Shown: positions 1 through 12,779, numbered from the stretch's first letter. The stretch is 64,000 nucleotides of DNA from Dryococelus australis (GCA_029891345.1 CM056999.1:29175418-29239417), one strand, 5' to 3'. The notes: generated by a model from the letters alone, not told the origin. Numbers and translations are program-made.

Positions 1-540
1 GATGGTCTCCTTGTTGAGCTCTAGGTATTCGGGATGAGTACGGAAAGTGTCTGGGTTATTCTTTTCCGTTTCCTATTGGGCTGAAATTTTACTTTGATTT
101 GGAGTAGGTGGTGGTCGGACTCGAAGAATACTGTCCTTGTCTTTACATTGAGCACTTCTTTAATGTTTTTCCTGGAGATGGCAATGTGGAGACTCTGGAA
201 TTCTCCGAGCGCTGCATTGGGGTATTACCACGTCTTTAGTTTTTGTGTGGGTTTCTGGAATTGTGTTGACATAATCTTGAGATTAAAACTTTGACAGAAA
301 TTAATGAGGTGATCACCATTTTTATTGGTCCTGTTGTGGGCGGTGTATTGTCCTGTTATTGTCCTGTATTTCTTTTCTTTCCCTAACTGCCAATTAAAGT
401 CACCTAATAGAATCTTGACGTGATGTTCAGGAATTTTGTTCGTTGTTTCTTCAAGAAGTTCCCAGAAAAGTCTTCCATCACATATGGGTCTTTTCTGTTA
501 TAGTCATATGTCGGTGCGTACAAGTTAAAACATTAAAGAA
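1..540 (-). pseudogene. Inverted endonuclease part of a non-LTR retrotransposon
   Basis: Read on the minus strand this stretch encodes pieces of an apurinic-type (APE) endonuclease. A GDFNWQLGKE block, typical of the catalytic core of LINE endonucleases, lies near 370-410, and the downstream FCQSFNLK and SDHHLL-type blocks follow toward position 1. APE endonucleases nick target DNA to prime reverse transcription. Several stops and frame changes interrupt it, so it is not functional. It sits head to head with the plus-strand reverse transcriptase part that starts near 530, and it runs off the left edge. The order is therefore inverted relative to an intact element, where endonuclease and RT share a strand. 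Confidence 0.75.
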
Positions 541-706
541 AAACATTAAAGAAGTGCTCAATGTAAAGACAAGGACAGTATTCTTCGAGTCCGACCACCA
601 CCTACTCCAAATCAAAGTAAAATTTCAGCCCAATAGGAAACGGAAAAGAATAACCCAGACTTTCCGTACTCATCCCGAATACCTAGAGCTCAACAAGGAG
701 ACCATC
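1..706. repeat. Inverted repeat, arms 1-165 and 544-706
   Basis: Positions 1-165 are the reverse complement of 544-706 with essentially one 2-bp length difference. Both arms come from the C-terminal end of the retrotransposon endonuclease. The near identity shows that the duplication is recent or was formed in one event. The spacer 166-543 is the rest of the inverted endonuclease segment, and the junction lies near 520-540. Confidence 0.9.
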
Positions 707-2935
707 GTTGAAGAAATCCATAAGGTGGATACCACGAAATAGTCGGAACTTCCAGAGAAACTGAAGGATACAATAAAATTATACCAACCCCCAAGAAAGA
801 GAAAACACAGGTGGTGGAACATCACATGCGATCAAGCTGTTGAACATAGGATTAAAGCATGGAATACTTTCAACAGTCATAAAACAACAGGAAAGTTGCA
901 AGAATTCATAGAGACAAGGGAAAATGTCTCCAAAATTATTCGACGAGAAAAAAAAAACAACTACGACAATAATCGCCTGAAATAAATATAACAGGACTTT
1001 ACTAAAAACAACACCCGGAATTTTTACAAGATCTTCAGAGAAAATCTAACCAGCTACCATCCCCCTCCCCCCTGTGCTTCCAATGACCTGACGGGTCCCT
1101 GGAAACTAACACAAAAAATAACTGTGAAATTCTAGCCAAATATTTCAATACACTCCTCAATTGCAAAGCACCATCTGAACAGCTCCTATTTGTAAAACCA
1201 GCGCCAAATCTTTACTCTATTCCACCCACACGCGAAGATATTGTGAACATAATAAAATTAGGAAATCAACAGGGCGCCTGGCGAAGAAGGAATTATCGCG
1301 GAAGTCTGGAAATTGGACCATGAAAACATAATGCCAAAATTCACAGAATAATATCGGAAGTCCGGAAAACAGAAAATCCCAAAAGAATGGAAAGGTGCCT
1401 CAATACACCCACTCCATAAGAAAGGAGACAAAACAGATCCGAACAATTATAGAGGAATCTCACTTCTCCCAACCATGTATAAAATCCTCTCTAAAGCTTT
1501 GCTGAATCGACTCGAGCAGCAAGCGGACCCACAGATTGGCGATTATCAGGCAGGATTCAGGAAAGTAAGATCCTATGTCGAACATATCTGGAGCCTTAAG
1601 ACCATACTACATATCAGACGATGTCGAAACACCATAGTCACATTAGTTGACTATAAAAAAGTTTACTACTCTGTCGACAGACAAACATTGTTTAATAGAC
1701 TAGAAGAATTAGGAGTCGATAGAAAGACCAGAATCATCATCCAGGAAACATTATTGGAACCACCTTAAAAGTCAAATTCATGGGAGAAACCACAAACTCC
1801 TTTGAAATTCACACAGGATTCCGACAAGGGGATGGCCTATCACCATTTTTGTTCAAAATCGTCTTGGTGAAAATAATCAGAGAATGGGGAAAGCAGGTCA
1901 AAGGCATCCAACTTAGAAAGGAAAAAGGAAAGATAATCACCGTGAAATGCTTGGCTTTTGCAGATGACTTGGCTATATTAACAAACAACAATCAAGAAGC
2001 CAAACTCACGCTAGAAAAACTGCATGAAATCTCCTATAAAACCAGACTCCCAATTTCTTATGAAGAGACTCATATATGGTCACCAAATGAACAGGAAAAC
2101 TCCCACTGAAAACAAAGTATGGAAAAATCTCACAAGTCACTCACTTCAAGTACTTGGGAGAAACCATCCAACCTACGGGACTGAACGCAATCTCAAACAC
2201 AGAAAGAATAGTCAAACTACAAAAGGCGTACAAAATTACATGGAATCACTATAGCAAAAGAGCAGTATCTCGTGTGATGCGTAACTACGATATTAAAACA
2301 CAGTTGTTTTACCAGAAGCCTTATATGAGGCACAAAACCACAGTAATCAGGGAAATTACTAAAATTCATGACATTGAGAAACAAAAACGAAAGATCCTTA
2401 GGAAAATCCATGGTGCGGTCCTCCCAGACGGAACTTGGGTCGGACGACCTACAAAAGAATTATACGAAAACACAGACACCATCACAGAGAAGTTTAGGAA
2501 AAGACACCTACAGTTCTACGGACACTTATGCTGGATGGGTGAAGACACGAAGACACTCACGTAGAAAATTTTCAATATCGTTCATGCAAGTAAATTAAAG
2601 ACTTCGATGAAAGAAACACAAGAAGACCTGGAGCGACTGAAAATCTGAAAAGAAGAAATTAAGGACAGGAAAAAATTCAGAAATATAATTAGAAACAAGA
2701 AAATTGGACAAGAACCTAAAAAAGAAATGATAGGGAGAAGATGGACAGAGGAAAGGAAGACAAAACATAGTGAATTAATGAAGATGTTTTGGGAAGAAAG
2801 GATAGGAGAAAAAGGAAGTGAAGCAGTAATTGGCTCATGTTCACACGCTCGCCTAACGGGGAATAATCGTAAATAAATATTATTTATAAATATATATATA
2901 TATATATATATATGGGGTTGAGGACGCTTAGTCAT
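530..2935 (+). mobile_element. Non-LTR (LINE) retrotransposon, reverse transcriptase part, degenerate
   Basis: The plus strand reads through the end of the endonuclease (544-740), a linker, and a reverse transcriptase. A block equivalent to NYRGISLLPTMYKILSKAL lies near 1,445-1,500. The frame at 1,475-1,768 carries the AGFRK block, and 1,780-2,109 carries RQGDGLSPFLF and the catalytic FADDLAIL (near 1,957-1,980). The frame then changes to 2,154-2,564, the thumb and C-terminal region ending with an RHLQFYGHL block. Frameshifts near 1,750 and 2,105 and stops upstream make it inactive. The 3' end fades into a (TA)n tail at 2,886-2,912. Endonuclease type and RT spacing are consistent with APE-class LINEs; the exact clade is not assigned. 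Confidence 0.85.
2886..2912. repeat. (TA)n microsatellite at the retrotransposon 3' end
   Basis: An alternating TA run follows TAAATAAATATT-like sequence after the last retrotransposon coding block. Several LINE families end in a short repeat rather than poly(A), so this may be the element's own tail. Confidence 0.7.
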
Positions 2936-5900
2936 TATGTGAATAAATTACAAGATTTAATAAAATAAAATATAAATAGATATAAATATTTGCATACCTT
3001 TTATTTTACTTTAGCACTGAAGATGCTTAACAATCAGGAGGGTATGTGGGTGGCTTTAAGGGGAAGTCCATAGATATATATTCCAAAAAATGAATTGTTT
3101 TCATGAAACTGGTTTTAATGTTCGAGCAATTGTATTCCTATTCTGAATTATTTATTTTCAACTAAGATAACTTGCTAAATTATGATTGGGGGGGGGGGTG
3201 AAAAACTAACTTTGCCTAGGCACTGAAAGTACAACTTGTTTGGCTGAATAGTCATTGTTAGTATTGTCGAGGGGCGAGCCCCTCTTTAATGTATAAAGGG
3301 CTGTACCTACCTTAATTCCATTTATGTGGTTACCTATCTTATAGCAGTTTGCTTGTATGCTACATTTCTTTGCTTAATCGGTAGTAATTTCCATTTTGTC
3401 GTTGCATAACATGCCCAGTTTCCTGGTATGTAACCTTAGTGGTATGTACGTTTTCTTGTTATTTTCCCTGAGTATTCCGCTCACACCGGGGTAGCAAACA
3501 TCAATGTCTCATTCTTTATGGTAAACATCACTCATTATTTCTAATAAATTCTCTTTGCGGAGAAAATCGTGATACGCGAGATGTTCGCATTCCAAAATTG
3601 AAGTACATTCACACAATACTGTTCGTTCTCATCACACTAGTCGCGTACGAAGCATGACTTCGCGTGATGAAGTGTAGAAAGTGGGATTTAAAGTTCGTGT
3701 CATTGCATGAGGCCTTCAGCCAACAGCAGCGCAGTAAAATGGAAGGAGTGGTTAAGGTAATATTCAAATTACTGAAATAGAAGAAAACGTGGCACATGTC
3801 ACTTACATAACAAATCAGTACTTCACCAAAATCGAATGTAGGTACTTCTGGTGGAGTGTGATTGGGTGGACGCGGAATGAGGACATACACGTTTAGCAAC
3901 ACGTTTTCTTTTTGATGTGTATACTTACCTTCTCACACAGACGTCCGTTATATAAAATATATTAATCGTGGACGAAAGTGAAGGCAAATATCGGCCAATG
4001 TGGTGTGCCGGTGCCGTGAAGTTACAACACCTGACTTTAGCATAATTATATGGGGATGGCTATAGTATTCATAACTTTTGCTGCAACGTAGTAACACATC
4101 GACAGCACACTCGAGGTGTACATTACTTAAATTAACACAATGTCTTGTATAGTACATGACATAGGAACTTAATTCCTTCTGTGAAAGTTTTATAAGTTGT
4201 TTTCATATTATTTAACAACAGTATATATGGTTGTTATTTCATTTATATTGCTAATTGATTTTTAGTCTGTGTTCCACGTTTTTATGGGGGGGAGGGAGGT
4301 TATCTGCATGTGTCCAAAATAAAAAATAATTCAATCACAAAACAGTGTTCTCACCGAACAATTCAAACTGTTCGATTAATAAATTCACATTATCTTTAAC
4401 TAAAACATACTCAAAGGCGAAAAAATTGCAATAAAACCAATTTCTGTTTTGTGCCATTTCTATTCTTTAAGTCAATAAATTTTAAGGGCAATTAAACGTT
4501 TATTTCAATTTGATTTATTGTAAAGCTAGGGTTTACTACACAAGTATTTAATATTTTCAATGTAACTAGTGTATTTTTACGATCTTATGATTAATGTGAC
4601 CACAAAGAAAAGGCGCGGACATTTTATTGAGTCTCTATAAACCTACCCAAATGTTGAGGTTCAGAAACTGTTCAGTTACCACAAAGTTTTGGTGTTCGAA
4701 ATTTCTATATTACTTGTTATGCGAATTGTGTGATTTTAGGGTAATAGTGTTTTCAATGTCCCGATATCTTGTTACACAAACACACACACCTGGCAGGCTA
4801 TCAACTGCATCCTTATTAACTTGGTTTTTTCGACAACCGTTCGCCTGAGAGAGTAACACCAGGGCAGTGGTTTTTGTAGAGTAATGTAGAAACTATTATG
4901 ACGTCATTGTAAAGCGATAAACAGTTAAGGTTTACATACATTTGTTTGGTAATCACATGTCTTCCTATATTTTCGCAATCAGTGGGTATGATATTGCCCA
5001 ACATATAGCAGATCTCGATTCAAGACAAGAGTATTCAAAGAATGGTTCTTTCTTCTTAAGAACAAGAGGGTTCAATTATTTGAATTAAAGTGATTTGAAA
5101 TATTGAGTTTCAAGGGCATCTAGGTACCTCCAATTACGAATTACTGTAGGAAGTAGGTCTATCTCATTTTGAATAGGGAATCATCTCAATGCGTTTGTAG
5201 ACTACTTGTAGTTCAGGATCATTCTGTATGTCAGGGTTTCCCTTCCTATTTCGACATTCAAAATCAATGTGACTAGCTATAGATATCAATGTTTTCGAGT
5301 GAGCTATCTGAAAATTATATTTAGAAAGCCATTTTTTTACAAATTATTCTTTTTCCTTTCAAGCGGATGTAACCGAGAGATGAGAGAGGTACAAGGTAAC
5401 TGGCTTAAATAAGGCACAGTAGATCTACTAACACGATTTCGGCCTCCTTGGACATGATTTACGGTTAATACATTTTGTGGAACCTAAGACAACCGTCTGA
5501 CAAATACCAGCTGAAAATGTTCAATGAAATGGTTAGATAAACAAATAATTTTGCGTAGGCGCTATTTGCCCACATTCTCTACATTTATGGTGAGTTCTTT
5601 AATCCATTACAACGATACTGCCTCGCGCCTGTGCAACTATAATTTGCTCTCAACTGCACTGTTGCAAAAGCAAGTTAACATAATGGCAGTAAAGAGTAAG
5701 GTAGGTTGCCAATTACTGACATATCCAGAAGCGCCCGCAGACATTCCTATCTTTATTAATGATTTGGACGTGAAGAAAACCTGCGTATGTTCGTCTTATA
5801 GTGCCATTTCTGAGTGACACAAACAAAGATGTCAAGAGATAATAAATACATACCTTCCTGGCCCGTTACCATGTTGGCATTTGGTATTAGTATTTGTTTT

Positions 5901-6700
5901 AGTTTAAAGATTTCTGGTTTTGTCTGATGACAGCCCATGTTATCGAACACTTGGTCGAAGTAAGCCTACTTGTCTGAAACAATTTGTTGTGAGCAAGTTG
6001 TTTATCCTGAGGATGTTTAATAAGTATTTCTGAAGCCCTCCTCATCACCACCGGTCACACCATCATTAACTTGGAAAGAGAAGGAGCGACGACTTGTATT
6101 ACGTTAACCTGGTTCGCTACTTGATGGCGCCACGAGAGCACAGAAAGCGATTACAGAGCTACCTTTGTTATGCCAGGAGATTAGCTTCAAAATAGAGGTA
6201 GGAGATTAGATATGACCATGTTCCTTCTTTAGGAAAACAACCAGTAATATTTTGTTGGCCAGAGAATGGTTACTGTGCAGCTGGCAGGGCGACTGAAGCC
6301 GACTCGCTGCGCGCACCTGCTCACTTTTTATACAATTATTTTTTCCGAGAAAAGTATGAGCGTGAAGCACTGTCACTGTGCAATTGTTCCAGGAAGACAA
6401 CCTGTTAACGAGTTCGCCTCATCTCTGCGGCCTGTTGTCTTTCTTGGAAGAGAAATGCTTTGAGGTCGGTGGGAAAGACAGATAGGGAAACCCGTCACCC
6501 TATCACAAGAAATAAATTATAATTGCTTCACTTTTTTTACTTTAAGGAATGAGATATGAATGCCGCATTGATTGATCACTTTCGAGATGTGGCACACGGG
6601 TTAAGTCTACTCAAGAAATTTACACAAAATCCAGATAATCAGTTAATATTATTCCACCCCACCCCCCCCCCCCCTCCCCATCACCCGCCCCAACCAAAAA
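2936..6700. other. AT-rich intergenic DNA, no gene seen
   Basis: All open frames here are short and have no recognisable protein features. A G-run lies at 3,188-3,197. A perfect 7-bp-arm hairpin (GAGGGGC/GCCCCTC) lies at 3,269-3,284. A slightly more GC-rich stretch at 6,060-6,470 has no supported gene. Confidence 0.6.
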
Positions 6701-6704
6701 CCCT

Positions 6705-6930
6705 AATTGGGGATCGCAGTAGCGTAGTGGTCAGACCACTCGCCTCCCACCTAGGCAAACGGGGTTCGATTCCCGGCGGGGTCGCTCCCAGACTTTCACT
6801 AGTGGGAATCGTGTTGGACAATGCCGCTGATCGGCGGTATACTCGGGGATACCCCGCCTACCCCACACTTGCATCCCGGGGGTGCTTCATGCTGAACCCA
6901 CTCCACCCTCATGGGTTTTCAAGACCTCGA
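6705..6930 (+). mobile_element. tRNA-derived SINE with intact pol III boxes
   Basis: A box-A match (TAGCGTAGTGG) lies near 6,720 and a perfect box-B match (GGTTCGATTCC) near 6,763. They are spaced as in a tRNA gene and followed by a non-tRNA body. This is the usual structure of a tRNA-derived SINE, transcribed by RNA polymerase III and mobilised by a LINE. The body is followed by C-rich and T-rich sequence to 7,030. No tRNA cloverleaf with a full acceptor stem is evident, so it is not called a tRNA gene. Confidence 0.7.
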
Positions 6931-7181
6931 TGTTAAGAACAATCAAAATCTCTCCACTCCACCCCACATATCCTCCCCCCCTCCGACCACAAAAGAAGCA
7001 CATTTAATAAATAGATTTTTTTTTTTTTGGAAACAGTGATTTTGTCGTGCATGCGGGTTTTGTCCCCTCTTGCACCGCTTCGTCCAAACTTTAAAAAAAA
7101 TGTCTATCTATATACAATGATTCGAACAAAAAACTTTCCTCGCAACTACCCCATTGCGCATTCATGCTTTCAAATTACTCT

Positions 7182-7182
7182 C

Positions 7183-7232
<50 letters not shown>
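7182..7232. repeat. (TA)n microsatellite grading into (CA)n
   Basis: About 50 bp of alternating TA runs directly into ACACAC/CATACA-type repeats to about 7,256. Apparent open frames rich in Tyr-Ile across it are artefacts of the repeat. Confidence 0.95.
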
Positions 7233-7239
<7 letters not shown>

Positions 7240-7259
7240 CACACACATACATACACGCG

Positions 7260-7800
7260 CTGCAGCTGGCACCGGCTGCGAGCGCACGTAATGCACGATT
7301 CGGGGTGACCCACCTCGTCCCTTCCGTCACCCAGACAGATGCGCTTACCGCCTCCCCCCTCCTGGGGAAGCCCGGGAATGACTGACTGCAGCGAGACCTG
7401 GTTGACGTCTCAGCTCCTCCTCATTCTGCTGAGGAGCCGAAAAGCATACAGGTGACGCAAGAACATTCTGGGAACTAGGGCCTCAGCCCGAGGGATTTAG
7501 GAACATATCTGGGTAATGGCCAACAACCCTATAAATACTGTAGCCGTCCGAAGGCCAACAGTCTGGTAGAGGCCATCTGGCCGAGTGCGAGAGCGAAGTT
7601 TGTTGTGGACGAGAGGACGATGGACAAGAGACCGTGGTATCCGGCGAAGTGATGCCTACTGTGTGTGAGGACACTCGGAAAACTCTAGAACATTGCGGAC
7701 TGGTGGGACATGGACTAAACTGAGGTGGGACTGAATGGGCATGTAATGCGGATTTTATTGAAAATATTGAGACTGTTAAATATGGACACATCATTTATAA
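7260..7800 (+). other. GC-richer segment with a TATA-like box; possible LTR or promoter remnant
   Basis: Base composition rises sharply after the microsatellite. A CTATAAATAC box lies at 7,529-7,538, followed by about 200 bp of GC-rich leader-like sequence and then AT-rich DNA with T-rich tracts near 7,860. No long open frame is supported on either strand. This could be part of a long terminal repeat or an orphan promoter; no matching second copy was seen in the window. Confidence 0.3.
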
Positions 7801-8096
7801 AATAATTGAATGGGTTTTGATACGCTCTCTATTTGGACTGATTTTTAATGCTTTAATTTTATTTATTTCTTTCAGATAAATATAAATTGTACTAGTTGAA
7901 GTAATCAACTGTAAACAGTATGTGAGATCAATTAGCTGTGAGATGTTGAGTCGAGAAAATTCTGCTTGTAGTTGTATATAAAATTAAGAAATTATAATGA
8001 AAACGTTTATTTAATTGAGAACTCCATCCTTTAACGAACTTCGTTTAGGTCACTGAATTTTGAGAGAGAAATTGTATCTATATATGTGTATATATA

Positions 8097-8683
8097 CAGG
8101 ATTATTACAAATGATTCATCGGGGTTTAAAAATCTGTCATTCATAAACTATCTATGTTAAAGGTTCGAGCTAAACACCAAAGAAAAAAAATTAACAGGGG
8201 GTTTTCATACGAGTCTAAACTTCCTTTGTATAACACCAAGTGGCAGCATTAGCCCAGTTAACAAAATGGCGACAAATCTACAGAAAGCATTTTTTGTTTT
8301 GGAATATGCAAGATGTTTATCGGTTGTTACTGTTCAATGTGTGTTCCGAGGGCATTACCACACAGAACCACCAGGTGACCAGAGCATTCTGCGGTGGTAT
8401 CCTCAGTTCTAGGACACAGGATGCTTGTGTAAAGGTAAGAACATAGGGCGCCAGGCCAGGGGTTTCTAACGAAACAGTGTAGAGAGTGAGGGGAAGTTAT
8501 GTGCGTAGCCCACGAAAATCAACCAACCGAGCAAGTCGGGAGCTTGGAATTCCTCAGCCGACTGTGTGGAAGATTTTACGACGACGGTTAAAACTTAAAC
8601 GGTACCGCTTCCAGTTGTTGCAACACTTGCAACCAGAAGATTACGCTATCAGAGGTGAATTTTGTGAGCACATGCTAAGATAT
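8097..8683 (+). pseudogene. DUF4817/HTH mariner-like transposon protein, broken
   Basis: A start at 8,266 opens a frame beginning MATNLQKAFFVLEY, the N-terminal signature of the DUF4817 proteins found on many insect transposons. It stops at about 8,410. After a frame change, the frame at 8,486-8,683 encodes a helix-turn-helix with the blocks RSPRKSTNRASRELGI and TVWKILRRRLKL, the DNA-binding part expected next. An in-frame TAG precedes it. The element may start at about 8,097, just after a TA, as for Tc1/mariner insertions. No catalytic domain follows; coding similarity ends at the tandem array at 8,684. Confidence 0.7.
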
Positions 8684-9250
8684 GAGAAGGTGAACATGGC
8701 TAGCACTGTATGCCGGTCCTCCAGGGCTGCTCGAGAACTGCCCAAGCTAAGAGATGAGAAGGTGAACATGGCTAGCACTGTATGCCGGTCCTCCAGGGCT
8801 GCTCGAGAATTGCCCAAGCTAAGAGATGAGAAGGTGAACATGGTTAGCACTGTATGCCGGTCCTCCCGGGCTGCTCGAGAACTGCCCAAGCTAAGATATG
8901 AGAAGGTGAACATGGCTAGCACTGTATGCCGGTCCTCCCGGGCTGCTCGAGAACTGCCCAAGCTAAGCGATGAGAAGGTGAACATGGCTAGCACTGTATG
9001 CCGGTCCTCCCGGGCTGCTCGAGAACTGCCCAAGCTAAGAGATGAGGTGAACATGGCTAGCACTGTATGCCTGTCCTCCAGGGCTGCTCGAGAACTGCCC
9101 AAGCTAAGATTGAGAAGGTGAACATGGTTAGCACTGTATGCCGGTCCTCCCGGGCTGCTCGAGAACTGCCCAAGCTAAGATATGAAAAGGTGAACATGGC
9201 TAGCACTGTATGCCGGTCCTCCCGGGCTGCACGGGACCTGCACCAGTTAA
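8684..9250. repeat. 72-bp minisatellite, eight copies, open in frame
   Basis: Unit starts at 8,684, 8,756, 8,828, 8,900, 8,972, 9,044, 9,112 and 9,184 give a period of 72 bp. The sixth unit is 4 bp short (a 3-bp loss at its start and a 1-bp loss before the next). A 72-bp unit keeps frame, so the first six units read as 24-residue repeats containing STVCRSSRAARELPKL directly after the transposase fragment. The opposite strand is also open. The start of unit 1 matches the end of the transposase fragment (GCTAAGATATGAGAAGG), so the array seems to have grown in place inside the transposon. Confidence 0.95.
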
Positions 9251-9259
9251 CACACACAG

Positions 9260-12050
9260 AACACAATGTTTCAGTTATGCTTCAGACACATCACCATCTT
9301 TCATCTACATAACATAACTATATCTTTGAGATACATAGCTGTAATATATCCTAATTATATTGTCTTTTGGCTAGATTGCATTACGTTTTGTTATGTTTCT
9401 GTTACGTAACTTTAGTTGTGTTAACCAGAATGCACTTTCCTGTTGACATTGTCTATGGATAATTTGAAAATGGCGAAGGCGACTCGTGGATGCTGCGTGA
9501 AGTTTTTTTTCGTTGCAATTTAATTTGTAAAGAAAGAAAATTTATAATTATATGTAAGCTTCTCTGTTTACATTATTATTAAAAAAAAAAAGATCTACTT
9601 AAAACTGAAGTGGAAATGCTAGGCATAACCTCTGTGTTAGTAATGTAATTATGTGTGTTTTAAAATTCGTAATAGGTAAGTAACTTGAAATAATATTAAG
9701 AATTTCGTTAAATTTTTGCTAAGATAAAATTCTCATGGAATTATTTTTAGTATTTATTTCATTTCCGCGAATGTTCGTATAATATTTATCGTTTTCTTTT
9801 CATGTTAATAAAAGTAGCATTGGCACAACCCCATAGGTTTGTACTGCCAGTTCTGAAGAAATTTCATTTTTGATACCTAAATTGTGTTGAAATAGGTTTT
9901 TTATTTGTTTTACAACTAAAGTGTTTGGCAATAAAAAATTCTGCATTGTTGTGTTTTGCAATGTGTAAACTTTTTTCAGTGTATATAAACCCCATTAAAT
10001 ATGGTAGTACCAATTTTCGATATACTGTACTTAAAATGAAAAATCTGAATTTTCATTTCAGTTTTATTTCGGTAAGAAAAACTCCATGCCAAAAGTATAA
10101 AAATTAAAATTCTAGAGTTCAATGTTTGTGTTTTAGAAAATTATAAAGTTCAATTTCAACCCCCCACCCCCCCTTATCTATGGATTTTATTACAGAACTT
10201 ATTCCATCCTTGTTGATTACACTCATGTATAGGCAATTCACTGTAAAGTGACCAATTTGGAAATCAGACTCTGAAAAATAATTACTGTAATCAAAACACT
10301 TCCACTTTACCAATGTATCAATAAAGTAATTGTGTCCATGGCAATGTTCAGTTTACGTAAGGTGGAAAATACAAAATAAAGAGAAAATTAGATCCCAAGC
10401 AGCACTTTCGAAAGTGCTCACATTACCGTAAACAGCCTATGACTAATTTTGTTATACTATTGGGCTTCAGCTGTCACCATAAATGTTAGTCAATTTTTAA
10501 GTTCTTCATTGAAATTTGGTTATTATCAAATTATTTAATTTTTGAGTCTAATTAAGATATTATACACACACACATTACATACACATATTACAGTAAAATA
10601 TCAATGTTTCTTCTATCATTTAAATTTCTTGTTGTATAAACAAAAATGCATAGACAAAATTATTTGACTTTGTCCCTCATTACCTATGTACATTTGAACA
10701 AATACAGTGCATATGGCATGATTTATTTGAGTATTTCACAGCATTAATAGTGTCTTGTGATTTTGCAGTTTCTTTTATAGTTCATACTCTCTTATTAAAA
10801 TTAATTATTTTTCAAAGTTTCTGCAATTCCCACATTGCTTCACTGGTTCAACGATATTGAACGAAGCTTTGTGTGAATCGAAGGGAGGCATCAAGAAATA
10901 GGAATTATATTCTGCTATATTTTTCCATTACGATTTATATATGTTGCTGGAATTGTAAATGCAAATTCCTCACATGCTCTTTACAACTCGCCTTGTGTGC
11001 AGATGTGCAGAACGAAAACGAAAAGTAATTCTTAAGAATAGGGGCTTTTATGAAGAAAAAAAATTTCGGAAGTGATATAATTCCACATTACTAATTTCAC
11101 AGAATACGAATTTATTAGGGGCATCAATATTTGACCAATATAAACCCCAAAAACGATAGTGGGGAGGGCCTTTAAAGATCATGGAAATTGTGGGGTAAAA
11201 TGGGTGAAAAATTTGTAAATAATGTAATATTTGTTCATGCAAATATATTAGATTGCAAATAAACTCAACCAAACATTAACTAAACAGACAATATTACCAA
11301 TACAAGCTACAAACACAATAGTGGGGAGGGCTATGAAGATCAAGAAAATTGTGGGTTAAAAAATACAAAAGAAGTACATTTTTTATCAACTTTTACCCCT
11401 AAATTTCCCTCTAGTTCATACTCCTATCCACTATAGTACTTCTAAAATGTATTGGTAAAAGTGTTAATTAAGGTCAAGCTCAGTTCAATCTTTTTGCAAT
11501 TAAATCTGTCTTCATGAGATAATATTAGAGTAATATTGCAATTAGTACACAAATATGTTAAATTGCAAAACACACACATTATTTCTAAGTGCAAACAGGT
11601 TATCATTTATGGGGAAACTCCAAGCTTTGCTGATGTGTGACCTAAAATAAATTGCTGGCACGCCTTGACTCACTGCTTTGGGGATTTACTCCCCTACTGG
11701 CCCTGGGACTCTGCTAGATGGACAATGTTTGGCTAAGCTTGTATAGTATTTTTAAGTGAGAGGGGGCTACGCATGAAAATCATTTGTTGGGAAACGCCAA
11801 GCTTCGCTGAGTAAAGAAGTGTGCTGTTAAAAAGAGAATTACATTTGTGGTGTGTAAGAATTGTTTGTTTAACAGAAAATACAATATAGAACAATGAATT
11901 TAATAAGGAGTCAAAAGCATGAAATATATACAATAGATGTTAATAAAATTTTATTAAGTCATTGTAATGACAAAAAGATTATACTAGAAAATAATATATA
12001 TACATAGCAATATAAATATTAAAATGAATCATTTTAAATTAATTTTTATG
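9260..12050. other. AT-rich intergenic DNA, no gene seen
   Basis: No supported coding sequence. Two small direct duplications are visible: GATAGTGGGGAGGGC-type sequence near 11,155 and again near 11,320, and GGGAAACTCCAAGCTTTGCTGA near 11,610 and a variant near 11,790. These could be fragments of an unrecognised non-autonomous element. Confidence 0.5.
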
Positions 12051-12059
12051 TTATTATAT

Positions 12060-12740
12060 TTCTATATAATATTTTTAACATCTCTAATTTCCCAAACAAT
12101 ATCGATATCAGAACCATCAAAATCAATCCTTTACCATTTTCATCCCTAATTTCTCAAACGATGTGATTAAACTGCTCATTATATATATATATATATATAT
12201 TAGAAAATTGGCTGTGGTGATTCATAACTAACATAATCTCTGAAGACAAACATAGTGTTTTGGTGGAAAACTAGTAATTATATAATATTCTAAATCATTA
12301 GATTTGTCATATTTTATAATAATTCCTTAGGATATATTAAAATGAACATTTATGGTTTTGAATGAATTAAAATAGGTAGCTTAGCACCTAAAACCACTTT
12401 GTCTTTTTCAATAAGCATATTTCTCTCAAAACCAAGCTAATCAGATATACTAATGTCAAGTTTAATATCAAACTTAGATTTAACCACAACTCTATTTTTC
12501 ACATTGTCTGATGTCAGTTCAATTTTATTTGTAGAAATTGGGTCAATAGAATTTATAGTTTCCTTTAAAGATTCAATATCATATTGTCCTTTAGGAATAG
12601 TTATAACTTCATTTTTATCAATGATAGCACTTATTGTTTCAATTTTTGTTATAGTATTGTTGTCTATACTAGGTGTTAAAAATTATGCATTGAAACTAAT
12701 TAAAGCAATCAATTATTCATATTGGATTATATCATAATGA
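12060..12740 (-). pseudogene. Penton-like (PX-type) minor capsid remnant of element C
   Basis: The minus strand reads ITIPKGQYDIESLKETINS near 12,570-12,625, and a block ending in a D-x-LGF motif near 12,440. Near 12,110 an EIRDENGK block is the counterpart of EIRDEKGKLINYD in the element A gene at 56,035-56,760. These blocks (a beta-rich N-terminal half with a short I-P-x-G-x-Y-x-I motif, then a C-terminal D-x-x-G-x-L/I strand) are seen in small Polinton capsid proteins thought to be the single-jelly-roll penton. Many stops are present. It is divergent from the ATPase next to it, as in element A. Confidence 0.5.
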
Positions 12741-12779
12741 AGTTTTTTCTTTAGAACAGAACTTTAATTTTTTAATTTG

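Noticed and set aside
1258-2411. Minus-strand open frames over the reverse transcriptase
   Set aside because: They are antisense shadows of the plus-strand RT blocks.
6660-6936. Open frame across the SINE as a gene
   Set aside because: It spans a C-run and the pol III box region; composition and the box A/B match explain it.
7027-7385. Two Tyr-Ile-rich open frames
   Set aside because: They are translations of the (TA)n/(CA)n microsatellite.
8641-9266. Minus-strand open frames over the 72-bp array
   Set aside because: They arise because the repeat unit has no stops on the other strand; the transposase fragment fixes the plus strand as the coding one.
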